Source: JALOLG01 sp963776935 (GTDB taxonomy: Bacteria; Actinomycetota; Acidimicrobiia; Acidimicrobiales; Ilumatobacteraceae). Taken from it: 64,000 bases of DNA. The stretch covers positions 573,041 to 637,040 of the forward strand of contig CAVZOP010000015.1 of NCBI GenBank assembly GCA_963776935.1, written 5' to 3'. Below are positions 10,029-18,725 of the stretch, one piece after another (the stretch's first letter is position 1; the number at the start of each line of letters is the position of its first letter). Made by a program: the position numbers and the translations under genes. The notes below the pieces were generated by a model. The model saw nothing but the letters and a program-made list of their open reading frames with translations. It was not told the origin of the DNA and did not search any database.

Positions 10029-10424
10029 ATGGCTGAGCGAATCCTGGTCGCCAAGGTCGGCCTCGACGGACATGACCGCGGCGTCAAAGTCGTCGCCCGC
10101 ATCCTGCGCGACGCCGGCTACGAAGTCGTCTACACGGGCCTGTTCCAGACCCCCGACACCGTCGCCGCCGCGGCCGTCGACGAAGACGTCGACGCGATCG
10201 GGCTCTCGATGCTCTCCGGAGCCCACCTCACGCTGGCTCCGCTCGTCGTCGAACACGTCCGAGCACGCGGCGTCGACATCCCCGTCGTCGTCGGCGGCAT
10301 CGTCCCCGACCCCGACATCGCCGCCCTCCTCGACGCCGGCGTCGCCGCCGTGCTCACCCCCGGAGCCACCGCCCACGAGGTCGTCGCCACGATGCGCCGC
10401 GTGCTCGCCCAGACCGAGGCCTGA
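10029..10424 (+). CDS. B12-binding small subunit of the acyl-CoA mutase
   Basis: A 131-residue flavodoxin-like cobalamin-binding domain. The lower-ligand motif DGHDRG (DxHxxG) lies at about residues 13-18, followed by the SGAH and GGIVPDPD blocks that surround the cofactor tail. The length equals that of known separate small subunits. It is 43 bases after the large subunit and surely works with it as a heteromer. The in-frame start at 9987 adds 14 residues without homology, so ATG 10029 is chosen. Confidence 0.92.
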   Translation: MAERILVAKVGLDGHDRGVKVVARILRDAGYEVVYTGLFQTPDTVAAAAVDEDVDAIGLSMLSGAHLTLAPLVVEHVRARGVDIPVVVGGIVPDPDIAALLDAGVAAVLTPGATAHEVVATMRRVLAQTEA

Positions 10425-10450
10425 CAACCACGGGTGCAAGAATCCGGCCC

Positions 10451-11617
10451 ATGACCGCGCCCGCGATCGCATCGCCGCTCGACACCGCCCGTAGCTTCGC
10501 CGGCGAGCTGCGATCCCGCACCGAGGAGATCGAGCAGCATCGCACGCTCCCCCGCGATCTCGTCGACAGCCTCACCAACGCCGGGCTGTTCCGGTTCTGG
10601 GTGCCGGCCGAGTACGGCGGCGCCCAGGTGCCGGTCGAGACCGGCCTCGACACGTTCATCGAGCTCGCCCGCCACGACGCGGCGACGGGATGGTGCACGT
10701 TCATCGCCAACACGACCGCCTTGCTGGCGGCGTTCATGGAGCCCGACCAGGCCCGCGCCGTGTTCGGCCGGCCGGATGCGATCACCGGTGGGTTCGCCCA
10801 GCCGATGGGGCGGGCCCGGGTCGTCGACGGTGGGCTGCTGGTAACGGGGCGTTGGCAGTGGGGCTCGGGGACCCAGCACTGCACAATGGTCGGAGGTGGT
10901 GTGCTGATCGTCGGCGACGACGGTGCGCCGGCGGCGCGCCCCGACGGGCTACGCGGTGCGTTCGCGTTCTTCGATCCGTCCGACGTGGAGTTCCTCGACA
11001 CGTGGCACGTTGTCGGCCTGCGGGGAACCGGTTCGTGCGACTACGCGGTCACGGACGCGTTCGTTCCGGAGGGCCGGTGGGCCGACATGGGCAACCGTGT
11101 GCGGCGCGTGGATGCGCCGCTCTACCGCTTCTCGTTCTACGGACTGCTGGCGGCCGGCGTGGCGTGCACGGCGATCGGGATCGCCGATCGCGCGGTCGAG
11201 GAGTTCAAGGCGCTGGCCGCCGTGAAGACCCCCCAGAACTCGAGCCGGGTGCTGGCCGAGCGGCCGAGCGCCCAGGACGACGTGGCCCGCGCCGAGGCGA
11301 CGGTGCGGAGTGCGAGCGCCTTCCTTCACGACGCGATGGGCGACGCGTGGGAGAGCGCGTCGGGTGGCGACGAACTGTCCGACGACCAGCGGCGCATGAT
11401 CCGCCTCGCCAACACCGACGCCACGCAACGCTGTGCCGACACGGTGAACCGGCTGTACCGCAGCGCCGGAGGGGAGGCCGTCTACGAACGCTGCCCGCTC
11501 GAGAAGTTGATGCGCGATGTCAACGTCGCGACCCAGCACGCGATGACCGCCGAGCGCACGTACGAGTTGGTCGGACGGATCGCCCTCGGCCTCCCCACCG
11601 AGACGTCATTGCTGTGA
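10451..11617 (+). CDS. Acyl-CoA dehydrogenase-fold flavin-dependent monooxygenase (HsaA/DszC type)
   Basis: The 388-residue protein has the acyl-CoA dehydrogenase fold: an N-terminal helical domain to about residue 120, a beta domain (GRWQWGSGTQHCTMV, residues ~137-151), and a type-2 C-terminal helical domain rich in RSASAFLHDAMGDAW-like helices. The beta-domain motif and lack of a clear catalytic Glu for dehydrogenation fit the two-component monooxygenase branch, which needs a separate flavin reductase. It sits 26 bases after the B12 subunit and overlaps the next gene by 4 bases, so it belongs to the same operon. Ring or chain hydroxylation ahead of the mutase step is an inference. Confidence 0.78.
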   Translation: MTAPAIASPLDTARSFAGELRSRTEEIEQHRTLPRDLVDSLTNAGLFRFWVPAEYGGAQVPVETGLDTFIELARHDAATGWCTFIANTTALLAAFMEPDQARAVFGRPDAITGGFAQPMGRARVVDGGLLVTGRWQWGSGTQHCTMVGGGVLIVGDDGAPAARPDGLRGAFAFFDPSDVEFLDTWHVVGLRGTGSCDYAVTDAFVPEGRWADMGNRVRRVDAPLYRFSFYGLLAAGVACTAIGIADRAVEEFKALAAVKTPQNSSRVLAERPSAQDDVARAEATVRSASAFLHDAMGDAWESASGGDELSDDQRRMIRLANTDATQRCADTVNRLYRSAGGEAVYERCPLEKLMRDVNVATQHAMTAERTYELVGRIALGLPTETSLL

Positions 11618-12108
11618 GATACGCCGACGGGCCGACGGTCGAGGTGACGCAACGCATCGGCGCGTCGTGCGACGACGTCTGGCTGCTCGTCAGCGACATC
11701 AACCTACCGGCCCGGTTCTCGTCGGAGTTCTCCGGGGCCGAGTGGGTCGGCGGCGCGCAGGGTGTCGCCCTCGGCGCCTGCTTCGAGGGCCACAACCAGC
11801 ACGACGCGATCGGGACGTGGACGACCACGTCGACGATCGTCGAGTGCGAGCCGGGGCGCACGTTCGCGTGGTCGGTCGGAGATGTCGACAACCCGAGCGC
11901 GACGTGGCGCTTCGACCTCGAACCCGACGGTGACGGCACGCACGTGACGTTCGCCGCCCGGATCGGTCCTGGGCCGTCGGGTCTCACCCCGGCGATCGTG
12001 GCGATGCCCGACAAGGAGGAGCGCATCATCGAGCGCCGCCTGGCCGAGTTCCGCCGGAACATGGAGGCCACGCTCGACGGCATCGGCGCGATCGTGGGCA
12101 GCCGCTGA
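11614..12108 (+). CDS. SRPBCC (START-like) family protein
   Basis: A 164-residue polyketide-cyclase/START-like protein starting at GTG 11614, which overlaps the previous stop (GTGA). It shows the family pattern: an N-terminal strand VEVTQRIGASCDDVWLLVSD, the turn FSGAEWVGG, FEGHNQHD, and a C-terminal long helix ERIIERRLAEFRRNMEATLDGI. Such proteins bind hydrophobic ligands in a deep cavity, and some act as cyclases or carriers. Its 1-base overlap with the next gene (TGATG) shows tight coupling. Confidence 0.8.
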   Translation: MRYADGPTVEVTQRIGASCDDVWLLVSDINLPARFSSEFSGAEWVGGAQGVALGACFEGHNQHDAIGTWTTTSTIVECEPGRTFAWSVGDVDNPSATWRFDLEPDGDGTHVTFAARIGPGPSGLTPAIVAMPDKEERIIERRLAEFRRNMEATLDGIGAIVGSR

Positions 12109-13160
12109 TGCGCACCGCGATCCAGCTCACGGCCGACGCCGGCCCATGGCCCGATCTCGTCGCCTACGTCGTCGAGGCCGAACGGATGGGCGTCGACATG
12201 GTGTGGGTCGCCGAGGCGTGGGGCAGCGACGCCGCCAGCCCGCTCGGCTACCTCGCCGCCCGCACGTCGCGGATCCTGCTCGGCTCGGGTGTGTTCCAGC
12301 TCGGCGTGCGCTCGGCGGCGATGACGGCCCAGACCGCGCTGACGTTGGCGGCGATGTCGGGCAACCGGTTCGCGCTCGGCCTCGGCACGTCAGGGCCACA
12401 GGTCATGGAAGGGCTACACGGCGTGCCGTTCGCGCACCCGCTCGGGCGGATGCGTGAGACGCTCGACGTGATCCGCCTCGCGTTCGCCGGCGAGCGGATC
12501 AGTGCCGGCGGCGACCACGTCCGGCTGCCGCTGCCCGACAGCGAGGGCAAGGCACTGCGACTGTCGATCGCCGGCAACGACTCGATCCCGATCTACCTCG
12601 CCTCGATGTCACCGAAGCTGCTCGAGCTCACTGGCGAGCAGGCCGACGGGTGGCTCGGCACCAGCTTCGTCCCCGAAGGCGCCGACGCCTACTTCGAGCA
12701 CCTGCAGCGAGGGGCCGATCGGGCCGGTCGATCACTTGCCGACGTCGACATCTGCCAGGGGGCCGAGGTCGCCTTCGCCCGCGACGAGGCCGAACTGGCG
12801 GCGATGATCGACGCCCGACGTCCGGGTGTCGCGTTCAGCCTCGGTGGGATGGGCTCGGCGTCGACCAACTTCTACAACCAGGCCTACGCCCGCCAGGGTT
12901 ACGCCGACGTCGCCCGCGATGCCCAGGCGCGCTGGGTCGAGGGCGATCGCGCCGGAGCCGCGGCGCTGATCCCCGACGAGCTGGTGCTCGGCACGACGCT
13001 GATCGGCACCGAGCAGATGGTCCGCGACCGGCTCGCCCTCTGGGACCAGGTCGGTGTGACCACCGCCCGCCTCTACCCGGCAGGCGACACCCTCGACGAA
13101 CGCCTCGACACCCTCGGGCGCGCGTTGGACATTTTGAATGGCGTCCGTCGAAGCGGCTGA
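12108..13160 (+). CDS. LLM-class F420-dependent oxidoreductase
   Basis: A 350-residue TIM-barrel protein starting at ATG 12108 inside the TGATG overlap with the SRPBCC gene. It has the family blocks VVEAERMGVDMVWVAEAWGSD (N-terminal), ALGLGTSGPQVMEG and GVPFAHPLGRMRE. These match F420-dependent dehydrogenases/reductases of actinobacteria close to the methylene-H4MPT reductase-like group. It is the last gene of the mutase operon. The substrate is likely an intermediate of the same pathway. Confidence 0.87.
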   Translation: MRTAIQLTADAGPWPDLVAYVVEAERMGVDMVWVAEAWGSDAASPLGYLAARTSRILLGSGVFQLGVRSAAMTAQTALTLAAMSGNRFALGLGTSGPQVMEGLHGVPFAHPLGRMRETLDVIRLAFAGERISAGGDHVRLPLPDSEGKALRLSIAGNDSIPIYLASMSPKLLELTGEQADGWLGTSFVPEGADAYFEHLQRGADRAGRSLADVDICQGAEVAFARDEAELAAMIDARRPGVAFSLGGMGSASTNFYNQAYARQGYADVARDAQARWVEGDRAGAAALIPDELVLGTTLIGTEQMVRDRLALWDQVGVTTARLYPAGDTLDERLDTLGRALDILNGVRRSG

Positions 13161-13218
13161 CGCCGCCGACGGACGAACCGGGTCTTCAGTTCTGAACGAC
13201 GCGGTCCGGTCCGCGATA

Positions 13219-14151
13219 TCAGCTTGTGTGATTGCGGCCAAAGTCTGCCGCGAGGGCGGCGATGTGGTCGGGTGAGATCCCACAACAACCGCCGACGACA
13301 TGGGCTCCCTGCTCGATCCATCCACGCGTCCTGGTGACGAGGTCGTCGACGCCGATGACGTCGACGAATCGCCAGTCGGGCATCTCGAAGAACCCGCTCT
13401 CCGGGTAGGCACCGAGTCGGATGTCGGTGCGCGAGCGCACGACGTCGAGCGCCGGACCGGTGTCGTTCGGCGACGAGTGCATGACGGCGATGAGGTCGGG
13501 GCGCAGCGGGGCGATGGCGTCGACGATCGCTTCGAGTGAACAGTCCGGTCGGCTGGAACCGACGAGCGCGCCGTCGGGGCCGCGCTCGACGGCGATCCCG
13601 ACCCAGACGGGGAGGCCGGTGGCGGTGGCCTCCTCGGTCGCCCACACGGAGTAGTCCGTGTCGCGCATCATCTCCATCACCAACACGTCGGCACCGGCGG
13701 CGGCCATCGCCTCCGCCTTGCGCCGGTACATCTCGCGAGCGTGTGACTCGGTCCAGTTGTGGAACACGACCGTGCGATCGCCGCCTGCCACGACCGGTCG
13801 CATGACGGAGATCGAACCGCCGACCGGCACCCGCCCGTCGGCAGCCTGTTGGGCGAGCCCGATGGCGAGGCGGTCGATCCGCTCGACGTCGTCACTGCGA
13901 CCGAGGTGGTCGAACAACAGCGGGCTGGTCGCATAGGTGTTGGCGATCACCAGCTCCGCCCCGGCCTCGACATAGCTGGCGTGCACTTCGCGAACGGTCG
14001 CGGGCGCGACGATGTTCGCCTCGGCGCACCACGTGTCGCCGTCCATCGCCACGCCCCGGCGCTGGATCTCGGTGCCGGTGCCGCCATCGATCACGACGAT
14101 CTCGCCCGCCTCGATCCGCGCCAGCAGGCCGGCGTACCCCATCGCTGTCAC
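13219..14151 (-). CDS. Homocysteine S-methyltransferase family protein
   Basis: A 310-residue barrel of the betaine-homocysteine/cobalamin methyltransferase family. It begins with IVVIDGGTGTEIQRRG and ends with the zinc motif GGCCGISPDHI at about residues 280-290. The third zinc ligand, normally a Cys in a GxNC-type loop, is not seen; the equivalent loop reads IAVMHSSPNDTG. This suggests altered metal binding or another methyl acceptor. It is followed (in its direction, upstream) by the class V aminotransferase with a 6-base gap, so the pair forms an operon convergent with the F420 gene at 12108. Confidence 0.82.
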   Translation of the reverse strand: MTAMGYAGLLARIEAGEIVVIDGGTGTEIQRRGVAMDGDTWCAEANIVAPATVREVHASYVEAGAELVIANTYATSPLLFDHLGRSDDVERIDRLAIGLAQQAADGRVPVGGSISVMRPVVAGGDRTVVFHNWTESHAREMYRRKAEAMAAAGADVLVMEMMRDTDYSVWATEEATATGLPVWVGIAVERGPDGALVGSSRPDCSLEAIVDAIAPLRPDLIAVMHSSPNDTGPALDVVRSRTDIRLGAYPESGFFEMPDWRFVDVIGVDDLVTRTRGWIEQGAHVVGGCCGISPDHIAALAADFGRNHTS

Positions 14152-14157
14152 GTCAGC

Positions 14158-15384
14158 TCACCGCATCGCGGTGGCGACCACCGTGGCCGCCGCCGCCACG
14201 CCAGACGCCCCCATCGGTGCGTCGAGGGCCGACAGCGCGGCCTCGATCGTGCCGAGCGTGCCGAGCAGCATCGGCGGGTTCACGTGGCCCATGTGACCGA
14301 TGCGGAACGACAGGTGCTCGTACGGCGCCAGGCCGATGCCGAGCGTGAGGCCGGCGCGTTCCTCGCAGAGCTCGCGCAGCCGGACGCCGTCGATGCCCCC
14401 GGTTCGGATCGTCGTCACCGCGTTCGATCGCGCCGCGGGATCGACGATGTGGAGCTCGAGCCCGTCGGGTGCCGACCAGGCTTCGACCGCAGCGTGTACG
14501 GATCGGGCGAGCGTCGCATGGCGGTCCCACACGCCATCGAGCGTCTCCTCGCGGATCATCGCCAACGCCTCCCGGAGGCCGTACATGTGCGACACCGGTG
14601 GTGTGCCGCAGTAGCGCAGGTAGTGCGGACCGTCCTGAGAGCGGTGGGTCCAGTCCCAGTACCCGGAACGCAACCCGGCGTGCTCGTGGGCCGCCCACGC
14701 CTTGGGGCCGGCCCATACGAAGCCGAGACCGGGTGGCACCATCAGACCCTTCTGCGACGCGGCGACGGTGACGTCGACACCCCACTCGTCCATGAGGTAC
14801 CGGTCGCAGCCGAGCGAGGCGATGCAGTCGACCATCAGCAGCGCCGGATGATCGGCGGCGTCGATCGCCCGGCGGATCGCGGCGATGTCGTTGCGCACGG
14901 ATGTGCTGGTGTCGACGTGCACGGCGAAGACCGCCTTGATCGTCCGCTCGGTGTCGGCCCGCAGGCGGGCCTCGACGTCGGCCGGATCGATCGGCGATCG
15001 GTCGGCGGCGTGGACGGTCTCGATCTCGACACCCGACACCGCGGCCATCTCGCCCCACACGACGGCGAACCGGCCCGACTCGAGCACCAGCACACGGTCG
15101 CCACGCGACAGCGTGTTGCTGATCGACATCTCCCACGCGCCATGACCGTTCGACACGGTCACGAACGGCGTCGCCGACGTGCGGGCGATGCCAGGGAGCT
15201 GTTCGAAGATCTCGTCGGTGATGTCGAGCAGCTCACCCGCGTAGATGTTGGGCATCGGGCGGTGCATGGCTGCCAGCACCCTGTCGGGGGTCACCGACGG
15301 CCCGGGGATCGCCACCATGTCACGACCGTTGTTCAGCGAAGCCTTCACGCGTGCAAGTCTCCCATCCATCGCGGTCGCGCCCAC
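14158..15384 (-). CDS. Class V aminotransferase (alanine/serine-glyoxylate type)
   Basis: A PLP enzyme of 408 residues. Lys212 in AASQKGLMVPPG is the Schiff-base lysine, and Asp186 in MVDCIASLG contacts the pyridine nitrogen. The opening VAIPGPSVTPDRVL and the VSNGHGAWEMSISN block match alanine-glyoxylate/serine-glyoxylate aminotransferases, which convert glyoxylate to glycine. Starts at 15384 and 15369 are both possible; homology begins near residue 23. It is divergent from the epoxide hydrolase and probably cotranscribed with the methyltransferase gene. Confidence 0.87.
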   Translation of the reverse strand: MGATAMDGRLARVKASLNNGRDMVAIPGPSVTPDRVLAAMHRPMPNIYAGELLDITDEIFEQLPGIARTSATPFVTVSNGHGAWEMSISNTLSRGDRVLVLESGRFAVVWGEMAAVSGVEIETVHAADRSPIDPADVEARLRADTERTIKAVFAVHVDTSTSVRNDIAAIRRAIDAADHPALLMVDCIASLGCDRYLMDEWGVDVTVAASQKGLMVPPGLGFVWAGPKAWAAHEHAGLRSGYWDWTHRSQDGPHYLRYCGTPPVSHMYGLREALAMIREETLDGVWDRHATLARSVHAAVEAWSAPDGLELHIVDPAARSNAVTTIRTGGIDGVRLRELCEERAGLTLGIGLAPYEHLSFRIGHMGHVNPPMLLGTLGTIEAALSALDAPMGASGVAAAATVVATAMR

Positions 15385-15444
15385 ATCCTGTTGCCGCGAC
15401 GTCTCGACTCAAGCGGCGACGGCGGTTGCGGCTAGACCGTCGCC

Positions 15445-16590
15445 ATGAGCGACATCCGTCCCTTCACGATCGCCGTGCCCGACGCCGAAATCGACGACCT
15501 CCGACACCGCCTCGCGGCAACCCGCTGGCCGGAGGCGGAGGCGGTCGACGATCTGTCCCAGGGGATCCCGCTGGCATACGTGCAGGAGGTGTGCCAGTAC
15601 TGGCGCGACGACTACGACTGGCGGAGCTGCGAGGCGGGTCTCAACGCCCAGCCCAACTTCCTCGTCGAGATTGACGGGCTCGACATCCACTTCCAGCACG
15701 TCCGTTCGCCGCACGACGACGCCACTCCGCTGGTGCTCACCCACGGCTGGCCGGGATCGATCGTCGAGTTTCAGAAGGTGATCGGGCCGCTCACCGATCC
15801 CACCGCACACGGCGGCAGCGCCGGTGACGCGTTCCACCTCGTCGTGCCGTCGCTTCCGGGGTACGGGTGGAGCGGCAAGCCGACGCGGGCCGGGTGGGGC
15901 GTCGAGCGGATCGCCACGGCATGGCACGAGCTGATGACCACGCTCGGCTACGACTCGTACGTCGCCCAGGGCGGCGACTGGGGCTCGGCGGTGACGACGA
16001 TGATCGGAGCCCAGAACCTCGGCGGCTGCAGGGCGATCCACACCAACATGCCGACGGTACGGCCGACGCCCGACCTGCTGACCGACCTGACGCCCCAGGA
16101 GGAGCAGGCGATCGAAGCGGCCAAGTTCTACCAGGACTGGGACTCCGGTTACTCGAAGCAGCAGAGCACGCGACCGCAGACGCTCGGCTACGGCCTGGTC
16201 GACTCCCCGGCCGGACAGGCGGCCTGGATCCTGGAGAAGTTCTGGCGATGGACGGATTGCGGTGACCACATCGAGAACGCGCTGACGCGCGACGAGTTGC
16301 TCGACAACGTCTCGGTGTACTGGTTCACCGCCACCGCGGCGTCGTCGGCACGGCTGTACTGGGAGAGCTTCGGCAAGTTCCGTGAAGGGCTGGTCACGAT
16401 GCCCACCGGCTGCAGCATCTATCCGAAGGAGATCATCCGCTCCAGCCGTCGCTGGGCGGCGAGCAAGTACACCGACATCCGGTACTGGAACGAGCTCGAC
16501 CGCGGCGGCCACTTCGCCGCGTTCGAGCAGCCGGAACTGTTCGTGCGCGAACTGCGTGCCGCGTTCGCGGTGCTGACCGACAACGGTTGA
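15445..16590 (+). CDS. Epoxide hydrolase (alpha/beta hydrolase with EHN domain)
   Basis: The 381-residue protein has the N-terminal epoxide-hydrolase domain (residues ~1-90, AEIDDLRHRLAATRWPE) and an alpha/beta hydrolase core. His100 in THGWPGS is the HGxP oxyanion motif, and Asp178 in GGDWGS is the nucleophile. The catalytic His lies in GGHFAAFEQPE near residue 358. It would open an epoxide to a diol. It precedes a second alpha/beta hydrolase and an acyl-CoA dehydrogenase in one close-packed operon, suggesting catabolism of a fatty or aromatic compound. Confidence 0.9.
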   Translation: MSDIRPFTIAVPDAEIDDLRHRLAATRWPEAEAVDDLSQGIPLAYVQEVCQYWRDDYDWRSCEAGLNAQPNFLVEIDGLDIHFQHVRSPHDDATPLVLTHGWPGSIVEFQKVIGPLTDPTAHGGSAGDAFHLVVPSLPGYGWSGKPTRAGWGVERIATAWHELMTTLGYDSYVAQGGDWGSAVTTMIGAQNLGGCRAIHTNMPTVRPTPDLLTDLTPQEEQAIEAAKFYQDWDSGYSKQQSTRPQTLGYGLVDSPAGQAAWILEKFWRWTDCGDHIENALTRDELLDNVSVYWFTATAASSARLYWESFGKFREGLVTMPTGCSIYPKEIIRSSRRWAASKYTDIRYWNELDRGGHFAAFEQPELFVRELRAAFAVLTDNG

Positions 16591-16615
16591 ACGAGAAGGA
16601 ACGAGGCGACAAACC

Positions 16616-17377
16616 ATGTCTAAGCTCGACCGCGACGGCGTCGCGATCTACTACGAGGTCAACGGCACGGGCCCGGCGCTGCTCCTCACCCACGGGTTCG
16701 CGGCGTCCGCCGAGATGTTCGCCAAAGTGGTCGGCCCGCTCTCGGAATCGAACACGGTGATCACGTGGGACCAGCGTGGTCACGGACGCAGCGACTACCC
16801 CACTGATCCCGCGTCGTACTCACCCGCGCTCGCCGTCGGCGACATCGCCGCCCTGCTCGACGCCGCCGATGTCGACACAGCGGTCATCGGTGGGCATTCC
16901 CTCGGCGGCTACCTGTCGTTCGAGTTCCTCCTCGCCCACCCGGAGCGCACGATGGGTCTCGTCCTGATCGGCAGCGGGCCCGGGTTCCGGCGCGACGAGG
17001 GGCGCGACGGGTGGAACGACTACGCCGACAAGATCGCCGTGTCGTACGAACGCAAGGGGCTGGCCGCGCTCGCCGACAGCGAGGAGCTCGACCCGTCGAT
17101 CCACCGCGACGCGACCGGGCTGGTGCTCGCCGCCCGCCACGTGCTCAAGCAGCACGACGGTCGCGTGATGGAGTCGCTGCCGTCGATCACGGTGCCCACG
17201 CTCGTGCTCGTCGGCGCGGGTGACGCGGCGTTCCTCGGTAGCTCGCAGTACATGGCCGCCAAGATCCCCGGTGCCGAGCTGGCCGTGATCGACGGCGCCG
17301 CCCACGCTCCTCCAGTGTCGCAACCGGCCGCGTTCAGCGAAGCGGTGCTCGGGTTCCTCGGCCGCCACGGCTGGTGA
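16616..17377 (+). CDS. Alpha/beta hydrolase
   Basis: A 253-residue serine hydrolase. The oxyanion region is THGFAAS, the nucleophile Ser95 lies in GGHSLGG, the acid is likely Asp in VGAGDAAF near 204, and the His lies in IDGAAHAPP near 227. It has no lid insertion of note. It starts 25 bases after the epoxide hydrolase, with GGAACGAGG upstream. It overlaps the following acyl-CoA dehydrogenase. The substrate is not determined; ester or C-C bond cleavage are both possible. Confidence 0.88.
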   Translation: MSKLDRDGVAIYYEVNGTGPALLLTHGFAASAEMFAKVVGPLSESNTVITWDQRGHGRSDYPTDPASYSPALAVGDIAALLDAADVDTAVIGGHSLGGYLSFEFLLAHPERTMGLVLIGSGPGFRRDEGRDGWNDYADKIAVSYERKGLAALADSEELDPSIHRDATGLVLAARHVLKQHDGRVMESLPSITVPTLVLVGAGDAAFLGSSQYMAAKIPGAELAVIDGAAHAPPVSQPAAFSEAVLGFLGRHGW

Positions 17378-18642
17378 TGGGCGAGCGCACCGGGCTCACG
17401 GCGGACGACGTCCGCTGCGAGATCCGTTCGTTCCTCGACGCGGCGTGGGATCCCGACCTGTCGCTGCGTGAGTGGCGCGAGCGGCTCGTCGACTCCGGAT
17501 GGGCGTGCCCGACCTGGCCGGTCGAATGGCACGGTCGCGGGTTGTCGGCAACCGATGCGTCCGCGGTCGCGAGCGAGCTGGCGATCGTCGGTGCACCCGG
17601 CACGCCGGCGGGGGTGGGGATCGGTCTCGCCGCACCGACGATCCTCGAGCACGGGAGCGACGATCTGAAGCGGCGGCTGCTGCGCCCGATCGCCACCGGG
17701 GCCCATCGGTGGTGCCAGCTGTTCAGCGAGCCGGGTTACGGCTCTGACCTCGCCGGGCTCGTCACCCGCGCCGACCGCGACGGCGACGAGTGGGTCGTCA
17801 ACGGGCAGAAGCTGTGGAACACGAGCGCCCACCATGCCGAGTACGGGTTGCTCGTCGCGCGTACCGACTGGGACACCCCGAAGCACCGCGGCCTCACGTG
17901 CTTCGCGATCGACATGCGCCAACCCGGCGTCGACGTGCGCCCGGTGCGCCAGATGAACGGGCACGCCTCGTTCAACGAGGTGTTCCTCACCGGCGCCCGC
18001 GTCCCGGCGACCGACATCATCGGCGCTCCCGGCGAGGGCTGGCGGGTGGCCCTGACGACGCTGGCCCACGAACGCCGGCTCGATCGCCGACCGGCACCGA
18101 CCGCGCTCGACCCGGCGGCCGGACGGGCGATGTGCCAAGCCCAGGTCGAGACCGACGAGCTGATGGCGCCCTACGTCTGGTACCCCCAGCGCGCCGGCCG
18201 GGCCGAGCTCGCTGCCGAACTCGCGGCGACGCTCGGCCGCGACCGCGATCCCGTCGTGCGACAGGCCCTCGCCCGGCTCGAGTGCATCGTGCGTACCGCC
18301 GAGTGGACCAGCCGGCGGGCGTCGGCAGCGCGGGTACTCGGTCGGCCACCCGGTGCCGAGGGCTCGCTCGGCAAGCTGCATGGCAGCCTGATCGCCAAGG
18401 CGTCGGCCGACGTCCACGCCCTCGTCGCCGGCGCCCACGCGATGCTCGACGGTCCGACCAGCCTGCTCGACGGCGTCATCGCCGAGGTGCTCGTGTCGGT
18501 GCCGGCCGTGTCGATCGCTGGTGGCACCGACGAGATCCAGCACAACATCATCGGCGAGCGCATCCTCGGCCTCCCGAAGGAACCCCAGCTCGACCGAGAC
18601 ATCCCCTACCGCGAGGTCCGCCGCAACCCACCCATCTCATGA
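17377..18642 (+). CDS. Acyl-CoA dehydrogenase
   Basis: The 421-residue protein has the three-domain acyl-CoA dehydrogenase fold. FAD-site motifs are WCQLFSEPGYGSDL (middle domain) and IAGGTDEIQHNIIGERILGLP (C-terminus). The segment EGWRVALTTLAHERR is typical of actinobacterial members of the CaiA/FadE group. It would introduce a double bond into an acyl-CoA. ATG 17377 overlaps the stop of the hydrolase; GTG 17374 is an alternative. A long hairpin follows directly after the stop. Confidence 0.9.
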   Translation: MGERTGLTADDVRCEIRSFLDAAWDPDLSLREWRERLVDSGWACPTWPVEWHGRGLSATDASAVASELAIVGAPGTPAGVGIGLAAPTILEHGSDDLKRRLLRPIATGAHRWCQLFSEPGYGSDLAGLVTRADRDGDEWVVNGQKLWNTSAHHAEYGLLVARTDWDTPKHRGLTCFAIDMRQPGVDVRPVRQMNGHASFNEVFLTGARVPATDIIGAPGEGWRVALTTLAHERRLDRRPAPTALDPAAGRAMCQAQVETDELMAPYVWYPQRAGRAELAAELAATLGRDRDPVVRQALARLECIVRTAEWTSRRASAARVLGRPPGAEGSLGKLHGSLIAKASADVHALVAGAHAMLDGPTSLLDGVIAEVLVSVPAVSIAGGTDEIQHNIIGERILGLPKEPQLDRDIPYREVRRNPPIS

Positions 18643-18678
18643 GGTTTCGGCGCCGTAGGAACGCCGAAACTTCATGAG
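18636..18678. terminator. 17-bp-arm hairpin after the acyl-CoA dehydrogenase gene
   Basis: Arms CTCATGAGGTTTCGGCG (18636-18652) and CGCCGAAACTTCATGAG (18662-18678) pair with a single G-T mismatch around a 9-base loop. It starts inside the last codons of the operon and probably ends its transcript. There is no U-tract. Confidence 0.65.
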
Positions 18679-18725
18679 AGCAAACGTCATGAGAACGAGG
18701 CCGCGCTTCGGCCAGACTCTGGTCG

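Noticed and set aside
13759..15435. A 558-codon open frame on the + strand
   Set aside because: It is antisense to the methyltransferase and aminotransferase genes and is composed mainly of Arg, His, Gly and Asp.
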